Assembly: GCA_016713875.1 (NCBI GenBank)
Contig: JADJOI010000003.1
Coordinates: 3,832,074-3,896,073 of the forward strand
Direction of reading: 5' to 3'
Source: Flavobacteriales bacterium
GTDB taxonomy: Bacteria > Bacteroidota > Bacteroidia > Flavobacteriales_F > PHOS-HE28
Length of the DNA stretch: 64,000 nucleotides
The notes beneath the pieces are model-generated. The model worked only from the letters and a program-made list of their open reading frames with translations. It made no database searches and had not been told where the DNA came from. Made by a program: the position numbers and the translations under genes. Within the stretch, counting starts at the first letter, position 1, and each line of letters opens with the position of its first letter. This document shows positions 1-8,639 of the stretch, one piece after another.

Positions 1-3000
1 GGTGAGTTGAACCTTGGTGGAACGGCGCTCTGGACCAAGCGATACAGCGATACCACAACACCTGGCAGTAGCACCGTGGCCGTGGATGCGGCATTCGACG
101 ATGCGCCTTTGGAGCTGTACCAGTTGACGAACCACTCCAGCAGCCAGGGCGGAGGCTTCATTACGTTCGAGCAGGGTACCGGGATCATCGATCCCTTCCT
201 GTGCAGCCGGTTCCTGGCGAACAGTCCGCAGTACTTCGTCTACGAGTTCGGGGCCACGTGCAACAGTGCCATCCTGATCATTTCCGGGTACGGCCACAAT
301 CAGACGGCTGGTACGATCTCAGGCCTGTTCCCGTTCTCGTTCCGATATGACAAGGGTACCAACCCATTGCCATTCCCTTCTCCACCTGCCGTTGACCCCT
401 CATTCAGCAAGTACGCCTATCCGGTCCAATCAGTGGGCTACTCGCCGAACACAACGATCTTCGACAAGTACACCACCGGCACCCACTCGCGGATCTACCA
501 CCCGAAGATGTTCGCCCAGCTTGGTGTGAACGAGGTGACACTGGCCGCCTTCGAGGATGTCGGCACGGATGAGGAGAACCACATCGTGCATCCATACTTC
601 AGTGGTGTGGACTCCTGCTCGTACATCGATCCCGGCTTTGCCCGCGTGCCGATACCGCTCACTGAGTGGAACGGACCTGTGCCGCAAGCGCCTACATATG
701 TGATCACACCGGGCACCTACGCCAGTAGCACGCAGACCCCGAATACGCAGCAGTGCCAGAACTGCACAGTGGACCTCACTTACACCACCACGGTGGGGCC
801 GAACTGCACCTGGACCCTGACGGCCAACAACCCTGGCTTCTGTCCCTTCTTCACCATCACCGACATCGCGAACACGGTGCTCTTCAGCGGCCCGGGTGCG
901 TCGGTGAACTTCACCTTCCCCCTTACCGGCACCTACACCATCTGCTATGCCGACTGCGGCCTCGGCACCAACGGTGTGGTCTGTCGCGAGGAGAGCTGCA
1001 CCACGATCCAGGTGAACTGTCCGCCCCCGTGCCCATTGGACGCCGACTTCAACTTCACGGTGAGCGGGTGCTGCGTGAACTTCAATGACCTCACGCCAGA
1101 GGGCAACCCCAACGGCTGTGAGCGTTGGGTGTTCGGCAATGTGGCCACAGTGAACGCCGGTGACGTCACCTCGTTCTGCTTCCCAGGCCCCGGCACCTAT
1201 ACGGTGTGCCACATCGACTGCTGCATGGGCTCCAACGGCACCATGACCTACCACCAGGTCTGCAAACAAGTAACGGTGAACTGCGCACCGCCGTGCTGCC
1301 TGCCCACTGGGATCAATGTCTCGGTGAACAACTGTTGCATCACCGCCACGGCGAACCTGCCCGTCGGTTGTACCGCGCCCACGAAATGGGTCTGGTCCTT
1401 CGGCGACGGCAACCTCTCGTTCAACCAGACCGCAACACATTGTTACAAAGGGTCAGGCTATTACGCGGTGTGCCTAACGGCCATTTGCAGCAAGACGCAG
1501 AAGGTGAAGTTCTGCAAGACGGTGAAGGTGCTGTGCGCCGTACCACCTCCGCCGCCGAACGGGGGAAGTGGTACGGCCAAGTTCAGCTTCAGCTCCTCGG
1601 GCACCTCGATCTCGTTGACACCCGCACCGGCGCCACCCGGCATGGCGGTCAACGCACGCACCTGGTCCTTCGGCGATGGACAGACCTCCACCGCGACCGC
1701 GCCATTCCATTATTACCCGCTGAGCGGTACATACGACATCGTTCATACCGTGGAAGGCACGGACCTGGGGACCGGTGTGCCGTTCATCGAAACCGACACC
1801 GTACCGGTGACGCTGGTGCTGGCCCCCTCCTGCGGCTGTGTGCCACCGCCGGTGGGAGGGCATGCGGCCACGTCGCTCACCTGCGCTGCCAACGACCCGG
1901 TGCTGCTGCGGTTGATCGACCTGGAGAGCGAGTCGGACATCGAGCACCAGTGGATGGTCTCCACCTGCGGCTCTTCCGGTTGCCCGACAGCGGACTTCGC
2001 ACCGGTGCCCGGTGCGGTGGGTCAGCACGTATGGGTCGATAACACAGGTGGCACCGCGTACTACCGATGCCGCAGTACGTCGCCCCTTGGATTCGTGCGT
2101 TGGTCGGAGGAGGTGGAGGTGACCCAGGGCGGATTCACCGTGCAGATCTCGGGTCCGGCCGGACCGGTGTGCCCGGCGGACAGCGTGCCCCTCGTAGCCA
2201 CCGGCGCGGTGGACTATGCCTGGAGCAACGGAGCCACCGGGTCCAGCGTTCTGACCAGGCCGCCGGTGACCACGACCTACTCCGTGGATGGAACGAACAC
2301 CGCGGGTTGCATGGACGGAGCGGAGGTGACGGTGACCGTGGATGGCACTGGGTGTGCCGCGGACGTGCAGGTGCGGGTGCTCTTGGAAGGCCCGATGGAT
2401 GTGGGGATCGGACTGATGAACGATGCGCTGCGTGCGGCGGGGCTTGTACCTCTGGTTGAGCCATACACGGCCCTGGGCTATGCCTGGCCTGCCGGAAGCG
2501 GCGGAAGTTCGACCGCGGCTCTGGTCCTGTCTGTCACCGGGAATGACGCAGTGGTGGACTGGGTGCTCGTAGAACTGCGTGACCCGGCGCAGCCGGAGGT
2601 GGTGCTGGCGGCTAGGAGCGCCTTGCTGCAACGCGACGGTGATATCGTGGACGTGGATGGCACCTCTGCGCTTCGCTTCGCAGTGGGCGAGGGCGGCTAT
2701 CAGGTGGCAGTGCTACACCGCAACCACCTGGGCGTTATGACCGCTTCCCCGGCCACGCTGGGGTGGACGTCGGCTGGTGTGGACCTCACTTCCGCGGGGG
2801 TGCCCACATTCGGGACGAACGCCCGAAAGACGGTCGGTACCGCTCCTGCTTTCCTGGTGCTGTGGGCGGGTGATGTGACCTTCAACAGCCAGGTGAAGTA
2901 CACTGGTGGAGGGAACGATCGCGATCCCATCCTTCAGGCGATCGGAGGCACTGTACCGACGGCCACGGTGACCGGGCAATACCGTCGCGAGGACGTGAAC

Positions 3001-3108
3001 ATGAACGGTCAGGTGAAATACACCGGCAGTGCCAACGACCGGGATATCATCCTGCAGAACATCGGGGGCACGGTACCCACCGCCACGCGCAACGCGCAGG
3101 TGCCGTAA
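1..3108 (+). CDS. PKD/Ig-like surface protein, 3' part (N-terminus outside window)
   Basis: The frame is open to the left window edge (a TTG lies at base 7, but codons before it are also open), so this is most likely the C-terminal 1035 codons of a longer secreted protein. It is rich in paired cysteines and holds several PKD-like modules; the clearest carry WSFGDG at about bases 1390-1405 and 1666-1680. Two Ig-like stretches follow (about 1880-2350). The last third is a module I recognise from other Flavobacteriales surface proteins, with the phrases RNHLGVMT and LVLWAGDV, and it ends in two dockerin-like repeats sharing the core NDRD..LQ.IGG. No T9SS type A or B sorting domain is evident, so this module may itself act as the terminal or anchoring domain (inference). 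The role is probably adhesion or surface display. It is cotranscribed with nothing visible: the next gene is convergent. Confidence 0.75.
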   Translation, partial: GELNLGGTALWTKRYSDTTTPGSSTVAVDAAFDDAPLELYQLTNHSSSQGGGFITFEQGTGIIDPFLCSRFLANSPQYFVYEFGATCNSAILIISGYGHNQTAGTISGLFPFSFRYDKGTNPLPFPSPPAVDPSFSKYAYPVQSVGYSPNTTIFDKYTTGTHSRIYHPKMFAQLGVNEVTLAAFEDVGTDEENHIVHPYFSGVDSCSYIDPGFARVPIPLTEWNGPVPQAPTYVITPGTYASSTQTPNTQQCQNCTVDLTYTTTVGPNCTWTLTANNPGFCPFFTITDIANTVLFSGPGASVNFTFPLTGTYTICYADCGLGTNGVVCREESCTTIQVNCPPPCPLDADFNFTVSGCCVNFNDLTPEGNPNGCERWVFGNVATVNAGDVTSFCFPGPGTYTVCHIDCCMGSNGTMTYHQVCKQVTVNCAPPCCLPTGINVSVNNCCITATANLPVGCTAPTKWVWSFGDGNLSFNQTATHCYKGSGYYAVCLTAICSKTQKVKFCKTVKVLCAVPPPPPNGGSGTAKFSFSSSGTSISLTPAPAPPGMAVNARTWSFGDGQTSTATAPFHYYPLSGTYDIVHTVEGTDLGTGVPFIETDTVPVTLVLAPSCGCVPPPVGGHAATSLTCAANDPVLLRLIDLESESDIEHQWMVSTCGSSGCPTADFAPVPGAVGQHVWVDNTGGTAYYRCRSTSPLGFVRWSEEVEVTQGGFTVQISGPAGPVCPADSVPLVATGAVDYAWSNGATGSSVLTRPPVTTTYSVDGTNTAGCMDGAEVTVTVDGTGCAADVQVRVLLEGPMDVGIGLMNDALRAAGLVPLVEPYTALGYAWPAGSGGSSTAALVLSVTGNDAVVDWVLVELRDPAQPEVVLAARSALLQRDGDIVDVDGTSALRFAVGEGGYQVAVLHRNHLGVMTASPATLGWTSAGVDLTSAGVPTFGTNARKTVGTAPAFLVLWAGDVTFNSQVKYTGGGNDRDPILQAIGGTVPTATVTGQYRREDVNMNGQVKYTGSANDRDIILQNIGGTVPTATRNAQVP

Positions 3109-3204
3109 GTGCGGTCCTTCCGGGAGCGCGATGGGGCGGCTGTTCTCACGCTCGTGCAGTGAGGTCACCGCGCAAGTGGACCGCAGCTCGCGTCGTGCCG
3201 CCAA

Positions 3205-3729
3205 CTACCCTGTCGCTCCTCGGTCCGCACGCCTCAGTTCCTCCCAATAGCGGTGGTGGATGCGCCGCGCGAGGTCCAGCAGGTCGTTCTGTGCGATACG
3301 CGCACCATGCAGCTGGATGGGCCGCTTCTCCTCGAACACCCGCCCTTCCTCATCCACGGTGTACACCCCGGCATAGGGGGGTAGCGCGATGGGATGTGGC
3401 TTGCGGTACACATCGCAGGGCATGGCGAAGCAGAAGTAGTTGGGCCGGCGACAGGTGGCCTCACCGCGCCCACGTCGCTCCAGTTCAAGGGCCTCGGACC
3501 GTGTGGGCAGCACATCCTCCGGCTTCACCTGAAAGGATCCGTTCAGCAGCATGCCTTGGCTGTGCTTGGGCTTCAGGAGGTCGTTGCGCAGGTCGTTGCG
3601 GCTCACCTTGATCTCCACCTCGCAGATGTACCCGTCCCGGGTCACGGTCAACAGGTCGCTCTCCCAGGCGTAGTAGGTCACGTTGGGCGTGATCCACTGA
3701 TGCCCGAGACCTTGGGCGAACAGGCGCAT
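3205..3729 (-). CDS. PD-(D/E)XK nuclease-like protein, function unknown
   Basis: Predicted cytoplasmic protein of 174 residues from the ATG at 3729. A GTG at 3801 in the same frame would add 24 residues but would leave only 13 bases to the divergent cyclase start. An early ESD is followed by a hydrophobic strand and then CEVEIKVSRNDLRND. This E-x(n)-E-x-K spacing is the pattern of the PD-(D/E)XK nuclease fold (as in MmcB- and VRR-NUC-like proteins), and the lysine would be the catalytic one. The rest has a conserved-looking YFCFAMP strand and an Arg/Glu-rich C-terminal helix. I do not recognise a precise family. It stands alone between convergent and divergent neighbours, so context gives no pathway. 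Nuclease fold is inference from the motif; substrate is unknown. Confidence 0.6.
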   Translation of the reverse strand: MRLFAQGLGHQWITPNVTYYAWESDLLTVTRDGYICEVEIKVSRNDLRNDLLKPKHSQGMLLNGSFQVKPEDVLPTRSEALELERRGRGEATCRRPNYFCFAMPCDVYRKPHPIALPPYAGVYTVDEEGRVFEEKRPIQLHGARIAQNDLLDLARRIHHRYWEELRRADRGATG

Positions 3730-3802
3730 GTGCCAGGCGATGTCGGCAGCGTTCAGCACGTCCCACAAGGCTACGAACACCGTCCGGTCCGATGCTGCCA
3801 CC

Positions 3803-3810
3803 TACCTTTT
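3803..3810 (+). promoter_or_regulatory. possible -7 element (TACCTTTT) of the cyclase gene
   Basis: TACCTTTT matches the Bacteroidota -7 consensus TAnnTTTG at 7 of 8 positions and ends 4 bases before the ATG at 3815. If used, the transcript would be almost leaderless. No TTG is seen at the -33 position. Confidence 0.3.
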
Positions 3811-3814
3811 CGCC

Positions 3815-5974
3815 ATGCGCCGCCCGTATCTCCTCCTTGGGCTGGTTCTGGCCTGGGCTCACGGGCCCACACTGGCGCAGCCCGTGGATGTGGTCGTGAA
3901 TGAGGTGGACACCCTGAGCAGGGGCGTCGAGGTGGTATCGCTCCGCCAGCTGCGGGAGCACATGACCGTGGTGCCCGGTGTGGGCCATGAAGTGCCCGGC
4001 ATGGACCTGATGGCGGAGTGCGGACCGGTGCATTCACCGCTGGATGAAGTGATCCACGCGAGCCGCGGGCTGGTGGACAGCGGATGGGCCAAGGTGATCG
4101 GAACGGAACGGGAGAGCCTGCGCTCAGCGGACGGCGTTCACTGGGTGCGGCTCCACCTCATCGCGCGTCCGGAACTGAAGGCTGCGCCGCTCCTGCTGCG
4201 GGTGGTCAGCGGGGTCCCGTTCGAGGTGTTCATGAACGGCGTGCGCACCGGCGGGATCGACGACGCGCCCCATTGGGTCGACAACGCGTTATTGCCCCGC
4301 TCCGATTCGCTGCCAGTGGTCGAGGTCCCCGTGCATTTCGCTGCCGATGGCCAGGTGGAGGTGATCGCACTGCGGCTGGTGGGAAAGCCAGGAGCTGGCC
4401 TTCTGCAGTTGGGTCTGCGCGCCACGTTGCATGCGGCCGATCGGGCATATGCCGTGCAACGGACCACCTTCCACTACGGCATCTACATCGGCATCAACGC
4501 GATCATTCTCGTCCTGTCCGTGCTGATCTGGTCGGATGACAAACGGGATAGCGGCTGGGGTCTGCTGGCGCTGTTGTCGCTCGTATCGGTGCTGGCCACG
4601 GTGGCCGAGGTCGGCGGGGAGCAGCGTCTGCTGGGCTTGCAGGACGGCACGGCGGCCGCGTTCGATGCGCTGGCGACGGTGCTCATGCCCTGGCCGTTGT
4701 TCCTGCTCATCATGGTGCTCCGCCATTTGCGCGGCGACCTCACCGCACGGCGAGCGCGCCGGTTCACCTGGACGGTGGTGGCGATGACCTTGACCTTGCT
4801 GGCCTTCGTGGCCAGCACCCGGGCCGGCCTGGCCAGCACTCAGGACGGCCTCACTTTCACCGATACCAGTATTCCGCTGGTGGTCGGTGCGCTGTTGGGC
4901 GGCCTGGTCCTGTCGATCGGCATGGGTTGGTTCACGATCGAGGTGGTGCGATCGGGCATCCGGCTGCTACGGTCCGGCGGAACCGAGCGCTGGGTGGGCG
5001 CCGGAGCGGTGGCCTCCCTGCTGCTCACGCTCCTGCTGCTGGTGGTCAGCGAGTTCACCGGCATGGCGGTGAGCGGTTGGCTGTCCACGCTGGCCGGCTA
5101 TTGTGCGTATGTGGCCGTTCCCGTGAGCGTGGCGGTGTACCTCGGCATCCGCTCGGCGCATCACAACCGCCTGGTGGCCCGCCAGCGCGACGAACTGGAC
5201 GCGGAGGTGAAGGAGCGCACGGCCGAACTGCGCACGGAGAAGGAGCGCTCGGACGAGCTGCTGCTCAACATCCTGCCCGCCGAGGTGGCCGAGGAGCTGA
5301 AGGCCAAGGGCGCCGCCGATGCGAAGCACTTCGATCGGGCCACCGTGCTCTTCACCGACTTCCGCGGTTTCACGCAGTTGAGCGAGCAGGTGGGTCCGGC
5401 CGAACTGGTGCAGGAGCTCAACGCCTGCTTCATGGCCTTCGACGCCATCATGGGCAAGTACCGCATCGAGAAGATCAAGACCATCGGCGATGCGTACATG
5501 GCCGCCGGCGGACTGCCCGACCCCACGCACGGTGGGCCTGCGGACGTGGTGCATGCGGCGTTGGAGATGCAGGACTTCATGCAGCGGCATAAGGCCGAAC
5601 GCATCGCCGCCGGCAAGCCCTATTTCGAGATGCGCGTGGGCATCCACAGTGGCCCGGTGGTCGCGGGGATCGTGGGCGTGAAGAAGTTCCAGTACGACAT
5701 CTGGGGGGACACGGTGAACACCGCGAGCCGCATGGAATCCTCCGGCGAGGTGGGGAAGGTGAACATCAGTGAGGCCACGTACGGACTGGTGAGAGACGCA
5801 AGGAAGGTGAATGGCGAATGGTCGATACCGAATGGTGGACCTGCCCATTCGCCAACTCCCATTCACCATTCACCGGCATTCACGTTCACCCCCCGCGGCA
5901 AGGTCCAGGCGAAGGGCAAGGGGGAGATGGCGATGTGGTTCGTGGAGCGGAGCGAAGGAAGGATCCATCATTAG
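3815..5974 (+). CDS. membrane class III adenylate cyclase with 7TMR-DISM-like sensor
   Basis: A 719-residue protein starting at ATG 3815 with a signal peptide ending near LAQ. A periplasmic domain of about 190 residues is followed by seven hydrophobic segments (about residues 220-440), the layout of 7TMR-DISM receptors. Then come a short charged coiled coil and a class III nucleotidyl cyclase domain (about 485-715). The metal-binding aspartates are visible in FTDFRGFT (D515) and KTIGDAYM (D559). K555 and D628 (in YDIWGD) are the pair that selects adenine, where guanylate cyclases have Glu and Cys. N635 and R639 in NTASRM are the transition-state residues. It should therefore make cAMP from ATP in response to an extracytoplasmic ligand. 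Residues about 664-688, just before the last strand GKVQAKGKGEM, come from an inserted palindromic repeat. No dedicated effector is adjacent. Confidence 0.88.
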   Translation: MRRPYLLLGLVLAWAHGPTLAQPVDVVVNEVDTLSRGVEVVSLRQLREHMTVVPGVGHEVPGMDLMAECGPVHSPLDEVIHASRGLVDSGWAKVIGTERESLRSADGVHWVRLHLIARPELKAAPLLLRVVSGVPFEVFMNGVRTGGIDDAPHWVDNALLPRSDSLPVVEVPVHFAADGQVEVIALRLVGKPGAGLLQLGLRATLHAADRAYAVQRTTFHYGIYIGINAIILVLSVLIWSDDKRDSGWGLLALLSLVSVLATVAEVGGEQRLLGLQDGTAAAFDALATVLMPWPLFLLIMVLRHLRGDLTARRARRFTWTVVAMTLTLLAFVASTRAGLASTQDGLTFTDTSIPLVVGALLGGLVLSIGMGWFTIEVVRSGIRLLRSGGTERWVGAGAVASLLLTLLLLVVSEFTGMAVSGWLSTLAGYCAYVAVPVSVAVYLGIRSAHHNRLVARQRDELDAEVKERTAELRTEKERSDELLLNILPAEVAEELKAKGAADAKHFDRATVLFTDFRGFTQLSEQVGPAELVQELNACFMAFDAIMGKYRIEKIKTIGDAYMAAGGLPDPTHGGPADVVHAALEMQDFMQRHKAERIAAGKPYFEMRVGIHSGPVVAGIVGVKKFQYDIWGDTVNTASRMESSGEVGKVNISEATYGLVRDARKVNGEWSIPNGGPAHSPTPIHHSPAFTFTPRGKVQAKGKGEMAMWFVERSEGRIHH
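5806..5874 (+). repeat. palindromic repeat inserted in frame in the cyclase gene
   Basis: TGGCGAATGG (5812-5821) pairs perfectly with CCATTCGCCA (5845-5854). GGTGAATGG (5806-5814) is complementary to the two overlapping copies of CCATTCACC (5859-5867 and 5866-5874). The element keeps the reading frame and encodes the low-complexity peptide VNGEWSIPNGGPAHSPTPI, which has no counterpart in the cyclase family at this point. Confidence 0.75.
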
Positions 5975-6040
5975 GTGCGGCCGCGACGCGGCGGTCAACT
6001 CACTGGAAATCCCGATCTTCGCGGCCCGAATTCCGGAGCC

Positions 6041-6481
6041 ATGAAGGAGATCGCCGAAAGCCGCGCCCTGCTGGGGGCCACCGCGGACCTGTCGCTGAAG
6101 GAGCTGAACGGTCTGTACAAGGGGCTGATGAAGCAGCACCACCCCGACCGCTTCACCGACGAGGCGGAGCGCTCGGCGGCCGAGGCGATGAGCCAGCGCA
6201 TCATCGCGGCCTACAAGCTGCTGGAGGGCCTGCATCCGGAGACGCGGGCCGCGCGGGCCGAGGAGTTCGAGCGCACCCTCGCCAGCGGCATCGCGGGCTG
6301 GCAGTACAAGGGCCGGGTGCTGAGCCTCACCTTCGGGGATGGCAGCGAGCACGTGTTCGTGGGCGTGCCTGCGAACACGTACAACAAGTTCGTGGGGACC
6401 GATGCCACGCCGCGTTTCGTCCGGCGCCACCTGATCGGGGCGTTCCCGCAGCGGCGGGTGAGCAGCGCCGTGGCGGTCTAG
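6041..6481 (+). CDS. J-domain protein with C-terminal KTSC domain
   Basis: A 146-residue cytoplasmic protein from ATG 6041. The frame is open further upstream, but MKEIAESRALLG is the usual beginning of this flavobacterial family. Residues 1-75 form a short J domain with the HPD signature in KQHHPDRF, the residues that stimulate Hsp70 ATPase. Residues about 85-140 match the KTSC domain, with YKGRVLSLTF, then VGVPANTYNKF and a terminal LIGAF. KTSC has been proposed to bind nucleic acid, but its role is not settled. The protein is thus a candidate DnaK co-chaperone with a dedicated client or RNA target (inference). It follows the cyclase by 66 bases on the same strand and could share its transcript. 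Confidence 0.8.
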   Translation: MKEIAESRALLGATADLSLKELNGLYKGLMKQHHPDRFTDEAERSAAEAMSQRIIAAYKLLEGLHPETRAARAEEFERTLASGIAGWQYKGRVLSLTFGDGSEHVFVGVPANTYNKFVGTDATPRFVRRHLIGAFPQRRVSSAVAV

Positions 6482-6534
6482 TGCGTTTCGACCACCGGGG
6501 TGGTCCCTGTCCGTTCGCGGGCTATCTTGGTGGC

Positions 6535-6735
6535 ATGGAGAAGCCCGGTCATCGTTCGATGCGCCGTCGTCGCCAGGACCGGATGACGATGGAGCGGGTG
6601 ATGCTGGTGCGTGAGCGAAGGTCGCGGGCGCGTCGGGTCGCGTGCCAGTGGCGTGATGGCGCCGGCGAGCTCCACATCGCCGAGCTATCGGCGGCGCAGA
6701 GCTGGACCTTCCTCCACGGCCCGGCAGGGCGCTGA
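6535..6735 (+). CDS. small basic hypothetical protein (doubtful)
   Basis: A possible 66-residue protein, very rich in Arg, beginning MEKPGHRSMRRRRQ. A TATCTTGG box, close to the TAnnTTTG consensus, lies 4 bases before the ATG (6523-6530). The stop codon is 3 bases from the stop of the convergent lipoprotein gene, so the space is exactly filled. The C-terminal half (ELHIAELSAAQSWTFLHG) looks more protein-like than random. No family is recognised and the ORF may be spurious. Confidence 0.35.
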   Translation: MEKPGHRSMRRRRQDRMTMERVMLVRERRSRARRVACQWRDGAGELHIAELSAAQSWTFLHGPAGR

Positions 6736-6738
6736 GCC

Positions 6739-8637
6739 CTATCGGCCCATGGAGGCCTGATCGGCCTTCACCACCTTGAACTCGGTGCGGCGGTTGGCCT
6801 GGTGCTCCTCTTCGTTGCACTTCACGCCGTCCCGGCAGTCATTCACCAGCCGCTCCTCTCCATAGCCCATGGCCTGGATGCGGGCGGGGTCGGCACCACG
6901 GCGGATCAGGTAGTTCACGGCGCTGTTGGCGCGTGCATCGCTCAGCACCAGGTTGTACGGGATGCTTCCACGGGCATCGGTGTGCGCGCTGAGCTCGAAG
7001 CTCAGGTGCGGATTGTCGTTGATCAGCTGGACCACACGGTCGAGCTCCTTGGCGGCATCCAGCCGGATGTCCCACTTGTCGTAGTCGTAGTAGATGTTGT
7101 TCAGCACGAAGCTCTGGCCCACCTGCGCGCCTTGTAGCTGGATGCCATGGTGCAGCGTATCGGAACGCAGCAGGCCCTTGGTGCTCAGGTCGATCGTGCG
7201 CGTGAGGTGGTCGACATGCTCGGCCTTGATGCGGTAGTCGGTGTTCGCCTTCAAGGGGAAGGAGAAGGCCCCATTGGGACCGGTGATGGCCGTGACGTCC
7301 TCGTTCAACGTGAGGTCCGTGAGGGTGACATGCACGTTCGGCAGGAAGAGCCCGGAATCGCCGACGACCTCACCTTCCACGAAGAAGGTGGGTTCATAGG
7401 CCCAGAACACGTACACCTGATCGCTGCCTTCGCGGTTGCTGCTGAGGTAGCCGCCCTGCTCGGTGCTGTCCAGCACCAGCCCGAAGTCATCGAACGGCGT
7501 GTTCAGGGGGGCGTTGAGGTTGCGCGGTGTGCTCCACCCATCATTCTCTGGATGGGTCTCGAACACATCAAGTCCGCCCATGTTGCGGTGCGCGGTGGAG
7601 GAGAAGTAGAGCGAACGACCGTTCACCACGGGGAAGAGCTCGTTGCCCGGCGTGTTCACCGTGGGCCCCAGGTTCACCGGCGCGGTCCAGCCGGCACCCC
7701 GGTCCTCGCTCATCCAGATGTCGGCACCGCCCAGTCCGCCGGGCTTGTCGCTCACGAAGTACATGGTGCGGCCATCGGCGCTCAAGGCGGGATGCCCGGT
7801 GCTCCAGGCGGGGCTGTTGTAGGGGAAGTCGATCAGGTCGCTCCACTGCCCTGCGCTGTCGAGCGTGGCGCGGAAGAGCATCAGGTGACTGGTGTTGCCG
7901 TCATCCTTCATCAGCTTGCGCTTCAGGTAGTCGCTGCGTGTGAAGTAGAGCGTGCGCCCGTCGGGGGAGACCACGGCCGGGCCTTCGTGGTAGGGACCGT
8001 TCACCGCGCCGGGCAGGGGCATGGCCTCGGTCCAGGTCACCACCGTGCGTTTGTTCACCGTGTACAGGTCCATGTAGGAGAGGCCGTCCCAGGGGTCGGT
8101 CTTGGAGGCCGGTGCGGGACGTTCGCCCACCACCAGGAGGCCTTTGCCGTGCGGCCTCGGGCTGAAGGCCGTGGTCAGGCCTTGAAGCGTGAGCCGGTTC
8201 ACGATGTACCGTCCGCTGTCGGCATAGAAGAGGGCCACGTCGCGCGTGGAGGCAAAGAGGTCCTGGGCATGTCGGTCCTCGGGCGTCTCCTCCAGCACGC
8301 GCAGGAAGAGCGCGCCTGCGGCGTCCGGCGCTCCGGAGGAGAGCAGCATCTGTCCGTAGCGCAGCGCGGTGTCGCCGCTGAGGCGGTGCGTGGCGTCCGC
8401 CAGGGCGTAGAACTCGCGGGCCCGGTGCGGGTCGTTCCGGTGGTACAGGGCCTCGGCCAGCCGCAGCTGGGTGCGGCGATCGGGCGAGCTGCGCAAGGCG
8501 CGGTCGTAGTGGTCGGAGGCCTTGCGGTACTGCATCAGGTCGAAGGCCTTGTCACCCTTGTGCAGGTGCAGGCTCGCGCAGGAGGTCAGCAGGGCCGCGC
8601 CGGCCAGGAGGAGGGTGTGGCGCACGGTGGGGCTCAT
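6739..8637 (-). CDS. PorE-like lipoprotein: TPR, PD40 propeller, CRD and OmpA domains
   Basis: A 632-residue lipoprotein (lipobox LTSC near residue 20). The order of parts is: TPR-like helices at about 25-140; a PD40/WD40-like propeller at about 170-410, with repeats such as SPDGRTLYF, SADGRTMYFVSD and NGRSLYFSS; a carboxypeptidase-regulatory-like beta sandwich at about 410-490 (VEGEVVGDSG, PNGAFSF); and an OmpA C-terminal peptidoglycan-binding domain at about 510-625 (SAHTDARGS, SDARANSAVNYL, GYGEERLVNDC). This is the architecture of PorE, which ties the T9SS to peptidoglycan, and of related SprF-partner proteins. It starts 2 bases after the PorP/SprF gene and is the last gene of the SprB-like operon, so it probably serves that adhesin specifically, though it could be the general T9SS PorE. 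Confidence 0.88.
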   Translation of the reverse strand: MSPTVRHTLLLAGAALLTSCASLHLHKGDKAFDLMQYRKASDHYDRALRSSPDRRTQLRLAEALYHRNDPHRAREFYALADATHRLSGDTALRYGQMLLSSGAPDAAGALFLRVLEETPEDRHAQDLFASTRDVALFYADSGRYIVNRLTLQGLTTAFSPRPHGKGLLVVGERPAPASKTDPWDGLSYMDLYTVNKRTVVTWTEAMPLPGAVNGPYHEGPAVVSPDGRTLYFTRSDYLKRKLMKDDGNTSHLMLFRATLDSAGQWSDLIDFPYNSPAWSTGHPALSADGRTMYFVSDKPGGLGGADIWMSEDRGAGWTAPVNLGPTVNTPGNELFPVVNGRSLYFSSTAHRNMGGLDVFETHPENDGWSTPRNLNAPLNTPFDDFGLVLDSTEQGGYLSSNREGSDQVYVFWAYEPTFFVEGEVVGDSGLFLPNVHVTLTDLTLNEDVTAITGPNGAFSFPLKANTDYRIKAEHVDHLTRTIDLSTKGLLRSDTLHHGIQLQGAQVGQSFVLNNIYYDYDKWDIRLDAAKELDRVVQLINDNPHLSFELSAHTDARGSIPYNLVLSDARANSAVNYLIRRGADPARIQAMGYGEERLVNDCRDGVKCNEEEHQANRRTEFKVVKADQASMGR

Positions 8638-8639
8638 GG

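Noticed and set aside
430..1440. 336-codon minus-strand frame opposite the PKD protein.
   Set aside because: His/Arg/Val-rich translation typical of antisense GC-rich frames; the plus strand carries recognisable PKD motifs.
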